The notes beneath the pieces are model-generated. The model worked only from the letters and a program-made list of their open reading frames with translations. It was not told the DNA's origin and made no database searches. Position numbers and translations under genes: made by a program. From Ancylomarina euxina (GTDB lineage Bacteria > Bacteroidota > Bacteroidia > Bacteroidales > Marinifilaceae): a stretch of DNA of 64,000 bases. Location: positions 310,001 to 374,000 of the forward strand of contig NZ_QQWG01000003.1 of NCBI RefSeq assembly GCF_003863355.1, in the 5' to 3' direction. This document shows positions 34,625-44,711 of the stretch, piece after piece. How positions within the stretch are numbered: position 1 is the first letter of the stretch; every line of letters starts with the position of its first letter.

Positions 34625-35572
34625 CTAATCCAATTGAAAATGATAGGTAATGGTTCCACGTTGATGAGCTGGAGCTTTACTATCTGAATTAAATTTAGCT
34701 TTTAAAGCAGCTCTTTTTGCAGCTTCGAATAGTGTTAAATTGGCCGTTGTAGAACCTGAAACTCCTGGTCGTGCATTAGTCACCTTACCATTACGATCAA
34801 CTGTTACTTCTACCACAACTTTTCCACTTTCCTGCAGGTTGTACTGTGGTTTAGGGATGGATATAGAATTCCTCCCTTTTAGATCAAAAGAATTGCCTTT
34901 ATTACCTAATCCACTACCTGTGTAATTATTTGAATCAGGCGATCCATTTATTTTTCCCTGATTCCCAGAAGGAAAAGTCTTCCCCTGTGAATTGGCATTT
35001 GATGTGCCACTTCCAAAAGCATTCTTCGTTTTATTATTAATGCTTGTAATTTTCTCCTGACGAGCAATTTCAGCTAAGTTCTCACGTTCAATTTCTGCCA
35101 ATCTTTCTTGCTCGGCTTTCTCGTCCTCTAGTCTTTTTTGCTCAACGATACGTTTCTTCTCCGCTTCGATTTTTCTCGCCTTATCTTGTTCTTGCTTTAA
35201 TTTTATAGCTTTTTCTTTTTTTGCCTTTCTTTTCGCAATTTCTTCAGCAGAAAGTAGAGCGGGAGCGTCTTCTGTATTTTGAGTTAAGATTTTTTCCTTA
35301 GGAGAGCTTGCTGTTTTTTTTATTTGTTTTACGGCCTCTTTCTTTTCAATGACTGGTTTAGGCTTTGATTTTTGGGCAGCTGGTGATTGTGTAGGAGCAG
35401 GTCTTTTGTTACCAGCTCCTTGATCTGTATTACCAAAGTTAATAAGAATACCTTCTTCCTCAGGGAAGGGTAGAGGAGTGCGGAAACCTAGAAAAAATAG
35501 GAGTGCAACAATTCCTGTGTGAAACAGTAATGTCCCCACAAATCCTATTCGTTTACTTTTGGAATCCTTCAT
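34625..35572 (-). CDS. TonB-family energy transducer
   Basis: The 315-residue protein has a single N-terminal membrane helix (about 10-28). A long Lys/Glu/Ala-rich region (about 60-170) is predicted to be an extended or coiled helix, and a Gly/Asn/Ser linker comes next. The C-terminal TonB-like domain includes VVVEVTVDRNGKVTNARPGV and ends TITYHFQLD. With ExbB and ExbD it passes proton-motive energy to outer-membrane receptors. The very charged coiled middle also resembles TolA, so a Tol-type role in envelope constriction cannot be excluded. It starts 3 nt after the exbD stop, so it is co-translated. Confidence 0.88.
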   Translation of the reverse strand: MKDSKSKRIGFVGTLLFHTGIVALLFFLGFRTPLPFPEEEGILINFGNTDQGAGNKRPAPTQSPAAQKSKPKPVIEKKEAVKQIKKTASSPKEKILTQNTEDAPALLSAEEIAKRKAKKEKAIKLKQEQDKARKIEAEKKRIVEQKRLEDEKAEQERLAEIERENLAEIARQEKITSINNKTKNAFGSGTSNANSQGKTFPSGNQGKINGSPDSNNYTGSGLGNKGNSFDLKGRNSISIPKPQYNLQESGKVVVEVTVDRNGKVTNARPGVSGSTTANLTLFEAAKRAALKAKFNSDSKAPAHQRGTITYHFQLD

Positions 35573-35575
35573 GAG

Positions 35576-35968
35576 TTATTTTGCTGATGTTGCTAAAATC
35601 AGCTTGTATTTATTGTTTTTTGCGATATTCATTACTTTTACGACTTGCTCCATGGGTACAGATTTATCAACATGAAGTGAAATAGTTGGATCTTCATGCT
35701 TGGCTAATAAGTTCTGTAATTTGCCCTCCAACTTAGAAAATGGAGTCCGTGTGGTTTCAATATAATAATTGTAATGCTTATCTATCGATACTGAAGTAAT
35801 CGGGTTTGATGCAGTTTGATTACTACTTTTGGGTAATAATAACTTTAACGCATTAGGTGCAATTAAGGTTGATGTTACCATAAAAAAGATCAACAATAAA
35901 AAGACAATATCAGTCATGGATGACATACTGAAATTGGCGTTGACTTTATTTCTAGATTTTAATGCCAT
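35576..35968 (-). CDS. ExbD/TolR-family biopolymer transport protein
   Basis: The 130-residue protein has one membrane helix near the N-terminus carrying the essential Asp in SSMTDIVFLLLIFFMVTSTL. A periplasmic domain ends in SVPMEQVVKVMNIAKNNKY. ExbD pairs with ExbB to form the proton-driven motor. It lies between exbB and tonB on the same strand. Confidence 0.92.
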   Translation of the reverse strand: MALKSRNKVNANFSMSSMTDIVFLLLIFFMVTSTLIAPNALKLLLPKSSNQTASNPITSVSIDKHYNYYIETTRTPFSKLEGKLQNLLAKHEDPTISLHVDKSVPMEQVVKVMNIAKNNKYKLILATSAK

Positions 35969-35988
35969 AGTTTTAATAAATTATTAGT

Positions 35989-36041
35989 GATGAGATACTG
36001 GATTTGAGATGCTTAGGAGTCGTGAAAACTCAAATCTCATC
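35989..36041 (-). other. Hairpin between exbB and exbD
   Basis: GATTTGAG pairs with CTCAAATC (8 bp), and outside it GATGA pairs with TCATC, around a 20-nt loop. It sits inside the exbB-exbD operon and lacks a U tract, so it is more likely a processing or attenuation element than a terminator. Confidence 0.35.
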
Positions 36042-36063
36042 TCTCACATCTAAAAAACTTTAA

Positions 36064-36774
36064 TTACTTGATGGGTTCATTCAAAAGATCCATAAATTCG
36101 GTTGTAGTTGCTTCCATAGTGAAGACGACTTTTTCAACCTTAGCAACTAAAATATTGTAGGCAAAATAGGCTATTATACCAACGATAAGACCAGCAACAG
36201 TTGTTACCATAGCAGTGTATATACCGTTTGCTAAAAGTGATACATCGATATTATTTCCAGCATTTGCCATAGCATAGAAGGCTTGAATCATACCCATAAC
36301 CGTACCAAGGAAACCAATCATTGGCGCAGCACCTGCAACAGTAGCAAGTGTTGGTAAGTTTTTTTCTAGTTTTGAAACCTCAAGGTTCCCGATGTTCTCG
36401 ATAGCGGCATTTACATCGTTTAAAGGGCGACCAATACGTTTAACACCCTTTGAGATCATTCTTGAAACTGGTGTGTCATTCGACTCACAAAGTGATAACG
36501 CTGAATCGATTTTACCTTCATGAATATAATCTTTGATACGATTCATGAAATTATCATCCTTCTTCGAAGCTCGTCGGATAGCATAAAAACGTTCAAAGAA
36601 AATCCAAATGGCAATAATGGATAAGGCAAAGATAGGAATCATGATCCAACCACCTTTAAAAGCTAGATCAATAAAGTTGAGGGTGATTTCAGTGGATTTC
36701 GTTGAAGTTTCGCTTATAATTTCTTCATTTTGAGCTATATTCTGAAGTCCTGCAAGCATCGAAAGGTAATTCAT
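36064..36774 (-). CDS. MotA/TolQ/ExbB-family proton channel protein
   Basis: The 236-residue protein has three membrane helices: about 35-55, then a pair in the C-terminal half after LATVAGAAPMIGFLGTVMGM, the family signature, with AMVTTVAGLIVGIIAYFAYN after it. With ExbD it forms the ion channel that powers TonB or Tol. It is the first gene of the ExbB-ExbD-TonB operon. Confidence 0.92.
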   Translation of the reverse strand: MNYLSMLAGLQNIAQNEEIISETSTKSTEITLNFIDLAFKGGWIMIPIFALSIIAIWIFFERFYAIRRASKKDDNFMNRIKDYIHEGKIDSALSLCESNDTPVSRMISKGVKRIGRPLNDVNAAIENIGNLEVSKLEKNLPTLATVAGAAPMIGFLGTVMGMIQAFYAMANAGNNIDVSLLANGIYTAMVTTVAGLIVGIIAYFAYNILVAKVEKVVFTMEATTTEFMDLLNEPIK

Positions 36775-36803
36775 ATTGTCAATTTTCTGATTTGTCCATA
36801 TAT

Positions 36804-36839
36804 AAAAAAACGAGATATAATATAAAATATTATATCTCG
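36804..36839 (-). terminator. Terminator after nhaD
   Basis: A perfect 12-bp stem (CGAGATATAATA and its complement) has a 5-nt loop and is followed on the minus strand by seven T. It separates nhaD from the exb operon. Confidence 0.85.
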
Positions 36840-36941
36840 CTAAATTAATATTTGTATTTTCTTCTTTGACTATTTCGAGGAGATTTTTTTCAAATTCCTA
36901 AAGTCAAACGATTAAAGGTATTGCTACCAGGAAATTACGAC

Positions 36942-38330
36942 TTAGAACAGGTAAGTTGCTTGCAAATAGAAAACAGCAGCACCAGCTAAATAACCAATAA
37001 TTGCAAGAAGAGAAATCTTTTTTAAATACCAGATGAAATCAATTTTTTCCATTCCCATAGCAGCCACACCAGCAGCAGAACCAATAATTAAGATAGATCC
37101 TCCTGTACCAGCACAATATGCTAAGAATTCCCAGAAGATACCATCCTGTATAAAATTAGCAGCATAACCTATAGATTCAGGTCCAGCGATGTCATACATA
37201 CCCATTGCAGCGGCAACCAGAGGTACATTATCGACGATAGCAGAAAGGACACCAATTGCTAAGTTAATTGCGTATACATTGTGCAGATTTGAATCTAACC
37301 AACTAGCTAAGATATCCAGGTGACCCGCTGATTGCATACTTGAAACAGCAGAAAGAATACCTAAAAAGAATAGCACAGTAGGAACATCAACTTTCTTTAA
37401 AACACCAGTAACATTCAATCGAGATTTAAACTCATGACCTTTGTGACGGTGCATAATTTCTGTTACAACCCACATAACACCTAGTCCGAATAACATGCCT
37501 AAGTATGGAGGTAAATGTGTTACCGTTTTAAAAACGGGAACAAAAAGAAGTGCAGATACTCCTAAGCATAAGATGAATATTTGCTCTTTATGTGAGGTGT
37601 ATTCCTTTTTATTGGTTTCACTTAATTTAGGACGAGTAACATCCCCCTTTAACCAGAAACTTACTACAACAAGAGGAGCAAGCATGGTGAATAAACTTGG
37701 TAAAATAACGTGTCCTATAATATTAAGAGTCGTTACCTGTCCACCAATCCATAACATAATAGTTGTAACGTCTCCGATTGGAGACCATGCACCCCCGGCA
37801 TTTGCTGCTAATACAACCATTGACGCAAAAAACCAACGATCTTCTTTATCAGCAATCAGTTTACGAATTAAGGCGACAAGAACAATTGTTGTAGTCAGAT
37901 TGTCTAAAGTTGCTGACATAAAGAAAGTCAGGATACTTAAGGTCCAAAGAAGCTTAACTTTGTTTGTTGTCTTAATCTTGTCAGTAATGATTTTAAACCC
38001 TTCGTGTTGGTCAACTATTTCAACAATGGTCATAGCTCCCAAAAGGAAGAACAGAATGGCTGAAATTTCAGAAAGGTGATGAAGGACTTCATGATGGGTT
38101 ATAAAATGAAGCATAGCTTCTGGGTTGTCTGAACCTGGATTGTGAAGTACGAACTCATTCCATGCTCTACTTACTCCTGAACCAAGTATGTCAACGCCTC
38201 CAAACACATAAAGTGCCCAAGTTATAACTCCGATTAAAAGCGCCGAAGCGGCTTTGTCAATTTTCAATGGATGTTCGAGGGCAATTGCAATATAGCCAAG
38301 AACAAAAACCACGACCATTAATGTAAACAT
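36942..38330 (-). CDS. nhaD: Na+/H+ antiporter NhaD
   Basis: The 462-residue protein has about 12-13 helices of the IT (ion transporter) superfamily. Features include LDNLTTTIVLVALIRKLI, AANAGGAWSPIGDVTTIMLW and AIVDNVPLVAAAMGMYD, where paired Asp/Thr/Ser residues form the ion site. NhaD exchanges Na+ or Li+ for H+ and is typical of marine and halotolerant bacteria. It is a single gene. Confidence 0.93.
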   Translation of the reverse strand: MFTLMVVVFVLGYIAIALEHPLKIDKAASALLIGVITWALYVFGGVDILGSGVSRAWNEFVLHNPGSDNPEAMLHFITHHEVLHHLSEISAILFFLLGAMTIVEIVDQHEGFKIITDKIKTTNKVKLLWTLSILTFFMSATLDNLTTTIVLVALIRKLIADKEDRWFFASMVVLAANAGGAWSPIGDVTTIMLWIGGQVTTLNIIGHVILPSLFTMLAPLVVVSFWLKGDVTRPKLSETNKKEYTSHKEQIFILCLGVSALLFVPVFKTVTHLPPYLGMLFGLGVMWVVTEIMHRHKGHEFKSRLNVTGVLKKVDVPTVLFFLGILSAVSSMQSAGHLDILASWLDSNLHNVYAINLAIGVLSAIVDNVPLVAAAMGMYDIAGPESIGYAANFIQDGIFWEFLAYCAGTGGSILIIGSAAGVAAMGMEKIDFIWYLKKISLLAIIGYLAGAAVFYLQATYLF

Positions 38331-38378
38331 ATTATCTTGTTTTAATAGTTAATTAATTGCTTTTTGTCGGTCACTAAT

Positions 38379-38396
38379 ATAGTTATATTTAACTAT
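38379..38396. promoter_or_regulatory. Inverted repeat upstream of nhaD
   Basis: ATAGTTA-TATT-TAACTAT is a perfect 7-bp inverted repeat with a 4-nt centre, 49 nt upstream of the nhaD start. It could be an operator, but A/T-rich chance symmetry is possible. Confidence 0.3.
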
Positions 38397-38536
38397 CTAG
38401 AGAATGCCAAATGTCGCCTAATTCCTAATAAAAGTTCATATCAAGTAATTTAGAATGAGCATTAATAAAAAAAGGAGACTTTAAATTTTTAGAATACTAA
38501 AAGTCAAGAAAAAACATCGTCCTAGGTAAGTTTTTG

Positions 38537-41500
38537 TTATTCAGTCTTTTCGGTTTTCTTGTTGGCTCTTAAAAAATTTAGATATTTTCGGAACAGTTCA
38601 CCAACGGTATTGAAATCTTCTTTATAAAATATACCAACACCTTGTGTATTCCGAGAGGCATTGTCTGATAAATATTCATTAGATCGAGTGAAAGCTTTCA
38701 ATTTCAATTTCCCTTTTTGATCAATTTTTATATTTACGTCGAAGTCTCCTACGATATCATTATCCTGGTTTTTATTGGAATTGGTTCCCAAATTACCATT
38801 TATTGTCACTTTATCATCGAAAATCTGAGTCGAAAGAGCCACTTCTATTTCATCACTAGTAATGTTGTCTCCTGGGCGATAGCTGAAACCAACATCAAAT
38901 TTATTACTGATTTGACTAAGCCAGTTAGATAATTGATTAGACAATAACTCACTTGTCGTAACTCCAACCGCATAACTTGAATTTTTATTTTCAAAGTCAG
39001 CATCCGTAGAACGCATATATTCTGGAGTATAAAAACGATTCAGTACCAATAGAGATAGAATTTGTTTGTTCATCTCATCTTCTGTTGAGAAAAGAGCATC
39101 AAGGATACTTTGCGTTTGTTGATCCAGAGTTGGGAAATCGATATCGAAACGAATACTAGGATTGCTAAGTTGTTGGCTTAGGTTCATTTTACACTGTACT
39201 TGTATCTTTTTTTTGTTCTCGATATAAGGAGTGTTCAATAAGAGATCGTATAGAGTTGTCTTTACGTTATATATGGCATTGATATCAATTGTTGCACTGT
39301 ATGGATCTCCATTCCATTTAATTGTCCCACCATTTGATAAATCAAATTTTTTGTTGATCACATTTTGAAGTGTGAATAAATAACTTCCAGTATTGATGGT
39401 GTAATTACCGTAAATATTAAAATCACCTTTGGTATCAATTCCGAGTTTTAGATTACCAGTGCCATTTGCTTTTATGATGTCTCCTATTTTAGGGTCTAAA
39501 ATGATTTGTATATCGGTTTCTGGCGTAATTTCAAGGTTGCAATTTAGTTTTATACCGCTAAGATCAATATCATATTTTTCCTTTGCGACTTCAACTGTTT
39601 CATAGGAGTTAATGAAAGTGATGAAATTGCTTTGCTCAATGTCGCCTGTTTTGTTTAGAGGGATGTATATGCGGGTATCTTTATTGGTTTTTACATCAAT
39701 CTCAATTTCTATATCATCAGGGGAACCATATAGATGTGTGATACCTGTCATATAAGCTTGACCGTATAAGAGCTCATTGTCAGTGATTTTTGTATTGAGA
39801 AGTTTGAAGTTTTTGGTGTTAATGGCTATGTCTAGATCAATCTTTTCAAAATTATTTAGTGTGATAGCCCCATAGATTTCAGCCAGATTATTTTCGGAAT
39901 CATAGAATTTTAAGTTATTGAATTGTATTTCTTGTGGTGTGAAAATAATACTGTCATTACAAGAGTATTTAGTTTGCAACTCATCAATTTTGAATCTTGT
40001 ATTCAGGAATTTAAGCTTACCATAAAAGCGAGGAGAATTAATAGAACCTTCTACTTTCATAAATCCACCTAATCGTCCCTCTAGTTCAGATATACTTCCT
40101 TCCAAATAAGGTCGAAGTACATTCATCCGCATAGAATCTAAATTGAGACTTAGATTAATTGAATCTAATACGGGAAAATAGTCACCTTCAATATTGATTT
40201 CTCGCTTATTATTATGAATCGCATATGATTTCAGAGAAAACTTTTGTTCAATTTTATCCCAATCACTTTTAAGATGGAAATCGCCAATAGTATCTCTATT
40301 AAAAGTTAGATTATCTAGAATAAGATCAGACTTGGTTAGACGGTCACCGTAAAAGTCAGAGAGTTGAAAGTAGCCTCTGGTATTCCCATCAATACCTAAA
40401 TTCTTGCTGTTGGTAATTGTATTGATATTCTTCAAGCTGATATTATTGATCTGACATTTAATCATGTCTTCAACTTGAGAAGAAACCTTGCCATCTATTG
40501 ATAAAAATTGTTCACCTTGACTAATCTTAAATTGGTCGATGGTATAGCTTGTACTATCTATTTGAATGTGTGATTGACTTATTTGCCAAGTACTGTCAGC
40601 AAGAATTATAGTGCTGGGTAGAATATCAATTTCCCATTTGGGATCTGAATTTAGTATTTTAGAGCTGGCAGTTCCCATAACAGACAAGGAGCCACTATAA
40701 GTTTTTATCCCCCAGTTATTCCAGTTTAAATCGTATTTAACTTGGTTGTTTTGGGCTTCAATTTGATGTGAAAGATTAAAAATGTTATAATCATCAGTAA
40801 AAGATAATTTATCACTACGTCCTTTCAAACTGAGTTTATTGTTGTCGGTGTTCAAGTTTATCTTAATTCCTTCAATAGATTTTGAATCGTAATTTAAGAC
40901 TGGAATGTCAAGCTTAAGATTTAAGGAATGCTCTTTTGCATTAATTTCCCCTTTCAGTTGGCTTTGGGGGGCTATGCTTATTTCAGGGTAGATTAGTTCA
41001 GTCAATCCTGAATTTTCCTTTACTAAAAGATCGAATTCAAATTTATTGGTTGAGTCTATTTTTGTGTATGATGAATCAGGAGCATAAGCGGGTAGATAAT
41101 AGTATATCATGTTTGATAAGGATGAAACAAGCTTATCAAGTTCATAATTTCCTTTCACATTTAAATCTGCTAAATCTGATTTTAAATCAAATTGTTTGAG
41201 TTCTGGGGTGGTTTTGGAATCGATAATGATCTTATCTAAATTGAATTCTCCTCTGCCATTTTTATACTTAATATCATTAATGAAAATATTACCATTAGCA
41301 TTATCAAATCGAGCACCGGTAAAGTTTGCATTTATGTTCAAATTGAGTTCTGAAAGTTCATCTTTAGTGTTTAGATGTAGAGGGAATAATTTAGCATTCT
41401 TCAATTGAGAATCGAAATTAACCACAGGAGTCTCCTTCGAAAAGTCTATTTTACCTGTAAAGTCAAGCCCAATGTTCGGGTCTAGAAGAGATATTTTACC

Positions 41501-43012
41501 ATCGAAATGTTTATCAGCAAAGTACCCATCGAGCGATAAGTGTTTGTATTCGTAATCAAAGAAATTGAATTTGCTAATATTACCTTTCATCACGCCTTGA
41601 GTCACATCTTTGGAGGTGGATCCCTTTAAGGCCACATTCATTGATACTTTCCCAATCTTTTCTTGACTTAATAGGTGTCCCAGGTTAAAATCTTGAGTAT
41701 TTATATCACCTGTGAAACTAAGGCTGTTTTCTATAAGGCTGGGTTTTAGTAGGATGTCAGTTCTGATATTACCTTGATCAGTTTGGAAATTTCCATAAAA
41801 GACAAAATCGTTAATAAAACCATTGAACTTTCCTTGATAATGTATGAGACCCAGATTATCTAACTGACTTGGCAGCTGAATATGATTACCTTCATAGTTA
41901 GGGATATAAACATTCTCAATATCTGAAATGCTAGTTGTAAGTTCTTTAAAATCAGCTTCGAGGTAAGAACTGGCAATGTTTGGAAGACCATTCATATAGA
42001 ATCGGCCTTTGAAACTAGTTTGATTACCATAAAGGATATTAATGTTCTGTCCCTTTAAATCGTAAATTGTACCATACACATGACCAGATAAGAACCCTGA
42101 TTCTCTAAAGCCTAATAATCTGTCGTTAAAATAAGCCAGATCTTGGAAACTAATTTTTGATGATCTAATTTGAAAGTCAAGCTTCATCTTTGTAGTAAAA
42201 TGCCTCCAGTAACCTTGTCCACTTACATAATTTAAAAGTATCTGCCGTGCAGAAACTTCACTTTTAGTCGAACTCATGGTCACATCCGACATACCCCATT
42301 GTGTTGGTGTAATCCAAGAATGAGTTTTAAAATCTTTTAAAATAAAACCAGATTTTTCAATACAACTCATGTGTTTTAAATCAAAAACAACAGAATCGCC
42401 AATGACTTTGATATTACGAGCTTGAAGCTTAATATTTTTAACATCAATGTCGTCGTAATTCATTCCAAAAGCCTGTTTTTTTGCCTGAATTGTAACAAAA
42501 CTGAAATGAGAATTTATTAAGTCCAGGTTTGAAACATTAATGTTCCAGGGTTTTTCTTGAATCAATGTATCTTTGACTTCTTGTTCTTTTGAAAGGGAAT
42601 CGATAAAAACTTGAAGATTTTGTTTTCGATCTTCCCCCTCGTACAAATTAAAATACGCTTTATTTAAGATAAGCTTGCCTATATAAGCCTTTCTTGTCTT
42701 GAAATTTATCGAATCAAGTTTCGATTTCAACTCTCCAACATAAATTAAAGTATCTCTTTTATAATCTTCAATATAAACACCTTTAAGGATAATGTTTTTA
42801 AAAGGCGAAAAATTTACACCTTCTATTGTAACAGGAGTGTGTGTTTGTTCAGAAATGGATTTGGCTATCTTTTGACTAATATATGTTTGTACGCGAGGGC
42901 TCAAAAATATGAGATAAGCCAATATAAGCACCATAATGATACTTGCTATGGACCAAATTGATATTTTGAAGAATTTTTTAATAGTTTTGTGCTTTTGAGT
43001 GCAGTTGCACAA
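38537..43012 (-). CDS. TamB / translocation-and-assembly module family protein
   Basis: The 1491-residue protein is anchored by one N-terminal helix (about 18-40). An AsmA-like start follows (SPRVQTYISQKIAKSISEQT; VNFSPFKNIILKGVYIED). The body is a very long run of beta strands forming the groove-like TamB fold, and the C-terminal DUF490 region is near residues 1150-1450. TamB-type proteins bridge the periplasm and are tied to phospholipid transport to the outer membrane and to outer-membrane protein assembly. It is divergent from tsaD, an arrangement common in Bacteroidota. Confidence 0.93.
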   Translation of the reverse strand: MCNCTQKHKTIKKFFKISIWSIASIIMVLILAYLIFLSPRVQTYISQKIAKSISEQTHTPVTIEGVNFSPFKNIILKGVYIEDYKRDTLIYVGELKSKLDSINFKTRKAYIGKLILNKAYFNLYEGEDRKQNLQVFIDSLSKEQEVKDTLIQEKPWNINVSNLDLINSHFSFVTIQAKKQAFGMNYDDIDVKNIKLQARNIKVIGDSVVFDLKHMSCIEKSGFILKDFKTHSWITPTQWGMSDVTMSSTKSEVSARQILLNYVSGQGYWRHFTTKMKLDFQIRSSKISFQDLAYFNDRLLGFRESGFLSGHVYGTIYDLKGQNINILYGNQTSFKGRFYMNGLPNIASSYLEADFKELTTSISDIENVYIPNYEGNHIQLPSQLDNLGLIHYQGKFNGFINDFVFYGNFQTDQGNIRTDILLKPSLIENSLSFTGDINTQDFNLGHLLSQEKIGKVSMNVALKGSTSKDVTQGVMKGNISKFNFFDYEYKHLSLDGYFADKHFDGKISLLDPNIGLDFTGKIDFSKETPVVNFDSQLKNAKLFPLHLNTKDELSELNLNINANFTGARFDNANGNIFINDIKYKNGRGEFNLDKIIIDSKTTPELKQFDLKSDLADLNVKGNYELDKLVSSLSNMIYYYLPAYAPDSSYTKIDSTNKFEFDLLVKENSGLTELIYPEISIAPQSQLKGEINAKEHSLNLKLDIPVLNYDSKSIEGIKINLNTDNNKLSLKGRSDKLSFTDDYNIFNLSHQIEAQNNQVKYDLNWNNWGIKTYSGSLSVMGTASSKILNSDPKWEIDILPSTIILADSTWQISQSHIQIDSTSYTIDQFKISQGEQFLSIDGKVSSQVEDMIKCQINNISLKNINTITNSKNLGIDGNTRGYFQLSDFYGDRLTKSDLILDNLTFNRDTIGDFHLKSDWDKIEQKFSLKSYAIHNNKREINIEGDYFPVLDSINLSLNLDSMRMNVLRPYLEGSISELEGRLGGFMKVEGSINSPRFYGKLKFLNTRFKIDELQTKYSCNDSIIFTPQEIQFNNLKFYDSENNLAEIYGAITLNNFEKIDLDIAINTKNFKLLNTKITDNELLYGQAYMTGITHLYGSPDDIEIEIDVKTNKDTRIYIPLNKTGDIEQSNFITFINSYETVEVAKEKYDIDLSGIKLNCNLEITPETDIQIILDPKIGDIIKANGTGNLKLGIDTKGDFNIYGNYTINTGSYLFTLQNVINKKFDLSNGGTIKWNGDPYSATIDINAIYNVKTTLYDLLLNTPYIENKKKIQVQCKMNLSQQLSNPSIRFDIDFPTLDQQTQSILDALFSTEDEMNKQILSLLVLNRFYTPEYMRSTDADFENKNSSYAVGVTTSELLSNQLSNWLSQISNKFDVGFSYRPGDNITSDEIEVALSTQIFDDKVTINGNLGTNSNKNQDNDIVGDFDVNIKIDQKGKLKLKAFTRSNEYLSDNASRNTQGVGIFYKEDFNTVGELFRKYLNFLRANKKTEKTE

Positions 43013-43097
43013 AATTAGATAAAAAAGAAATAGAAAACAGCTAGTGTAAGCTGTGATTATAGTCTTTTTTAATGTTTTTAAGTTAATTTTTAATTTA

Positions 43098-44120
43098 ATG
43101 AGTATAACGATATTAGGAATCGAATCATCATGTGATGATACGTCGGCTTCAGTTTTACGTGATGGTGTGATTCATTCTAACATTACGGCCACTCAAACTG
43201 TGCATATGGCATACGGCGGAGTGGTGCCAGAGTTGGCATCTCGTGCCCACCAACAAAATATTATTCCTGTAGTTGACCTAGCTTTAAAAGAAGCGAATGT
43301 GACTGCGGATGATATTGATGCAGTTGCTTTTACTCGAGGACCTGGACTTTTGGGATCGTTGATGGTAGGGACTTCTTTTGCCAAAGGCTTTGCTTTATCG
43401 AAGAATATTCCTCTAATCGAGGTAAACCACCTTAAAGCTCACATCTTAGCTCATTTTATTGATGATTTAAAAAACACTTACGATCATCCTAATTTCCCTT
43501 TTTTAGCACTTTTAGTGTCAGGAGGTAATTCACAAATTATTATTGTGAAGGACCATATGGATATGGAAGTGATAGGTGAAACGATTGACGATGCAGCAGG
43601 TGAGGCCTTTGATAAATGTGCAAAGGTAATGGGAATCCCTTACCCAGGAGGCCCGGTAATTGATAAGAGATCGAAGGAAGGCAATCCATTGGCTTTTGAA
43701 TTTAGCAGACCCAAAATACAGGGATTAAATTATAGCTTTAGTGGATTAAAAACCTCGTTCTTATATTTTCTTCGCGATAGAGTTAAGGAGAATCCTAATT
43801 TTATTGAGGAGAATATGAATGATTTGTGTGCGTCACTTCAATATACAATTGTTGATGTCTTGATGAATAAAGTAAAAAGAGCAGTTCGTGAAACAGGCAT
43901 AAAGGAAGTTGCTATCGCTGGAGGTGTTTCTGCTAATTCGGGTCTTCAGAATGCGATGAAAGAAGCTGCTGTTAAGCTGGGATGGAAAGTTTATATTCCA
44001 CAGCTGGGTTATTCTCTTGATAATGCTGCAATGATTGCTATTACAGGCTATTTTAAATATCTGAAAAAGGATTTTGTGGAACAGGATACCGCTCCTTTTG
44101 CACGAATGACTATCAAATAA
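43098..44120 (+). CDS. tsaD: tRNA threonylcarbamoyladenosine synthase subunit TsaD
   Basis: The 340-residue ASKHA-fold protein transfers the threonylcarbamoyl group to A37 of ANN-decoding tRNAs, together with TsaB and TsaE. Seen are the N-terminal ILGIESSCDDTSASVL, the metal-binding His111 and His115 in NHLKAHILAH, and LLVSGGNSQIII. The C-terminal VAIAGGVSANSGLQ also fits. The ATG giving MSITILGIE was chosen. A longer frame adds 15 hydrophobic residues not seen in the family. Confidence 0.97.
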   Translation: MSITILGIESSCDDTSASVLRDGVIHSNITATQTVHMAYGGVVPELASRAHQQNIIPVVDLALKEANVTADDIDAVAFTRGPGLLGSLMVGTSFAKGFALSKNIPLIEVNHLKAHILAHFIDDLKNTYDHPNFPFLALLVSGGNSQIIIVKDHMDMEVIGETIDDAAGEAFDKCAKVMGIPYPGGPVIDKRSKEGNPLAFEFSRPKIQGLNYSFSGLKTSFLYFLRDRVKENPNFIEENMNDLCASLQYTIVDVLMNKVKRAVRETGIKEVAIAGGVSANSGLQNAMKEAAVKLGWKVYIPQLGYSLDNAAMIAITGYFKYLKKDFVEQDTAPFARMTIK

Positions 44121-44127
44121 AATAAAG

Positions 44128-44160
44128 CAGCCTTGAAATATTTTTTCAAGGCTGTTTTTT
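44128..44160. terminator. Terminator after tsaD
   Basis: A perfect 11-bp stem (CAGCCTTGAAA and its complement) is followed by a T-run. The A-rich left flank may let it also act for the convergent gene. Confidence 0.88.
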
Positions 44161-44178
44161 TGATCATTCAAATTGACT

Positions 44179-44628
44179 CTACTCTGTTGTGATATTTAGA
44201 TAACCCTTTAAAACCATGATGGCTTCATCAGAAAAATCTTTGAGGCAAATTCTAAATTCTTCCTGTTCCTTCGTTAGTACAATGAGTTCATGGTTAATAA
44301 GCTTGAATTCTTTGATATCTTTTCTGTAGATCTTTATTCGTCTTTTAAACCATCCATATTTATATTTTATTCTTCGTGAGTTTATTTTTAGATATTCACG
44401 AGGATACATAAACTTACAGCCTAATAGAATTCCGACCGTATATATCGATGCTATAATGATTAAAAATGGGGCAAAATATTTGCATAGATAGATAATCTCT
44501 AGGTATCTAACAAAGAAGTATAATACAATGGCAGTGATAACAAATGCAATACCAACTGCTAATTGTTTACTCTTACCATTAAGTGCTTTAACCTTATGAC
44601 TTCGGATATCGTATTCGAATTGAAGCAT
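44179..44628 (-). CDS. Two-helix membrane protein with PH-like C-terminal domain
   Basis: The 149-residue protein has a short N-terminal strand region and two membrane helices (about 22-42, 48-70). A domain of strands follows (YLKINSRRIKYKYGWFKRRI, IKIYRKDIKEFKL, ELIVLTKEQEEFRICL) and a final helix. This is the layout of bacterial PH-like (bPH) proteins. A second gene of the same plan lies at 56.1 kb. The function is unknown. It is close behind the CYTH gene (83 nt) on the same strand. Confidence 0.6.
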   Translation of the reverse strand: MLQFEYDIRSHKVKALNGKSKQLAVGIAFVITAIVLYFFVRYLEIIYLCKYFAPFLIIIASIYTVGILLGCKFMYPREYLKINSRRIKYKYGWFKRRIKIYRKDIKEFKLINHELIVLTKEQEEFRICLKDFSDEAIMVLKGYLNITTE

Positions 44629-44711
44629 GGTTGTTTGTTTTTAGATTTGATTCAAGTTACTCAAAATTGAAGCAACATAAAAACCTTTGTCGAAATTCGG
44701 GACAAAACCAT

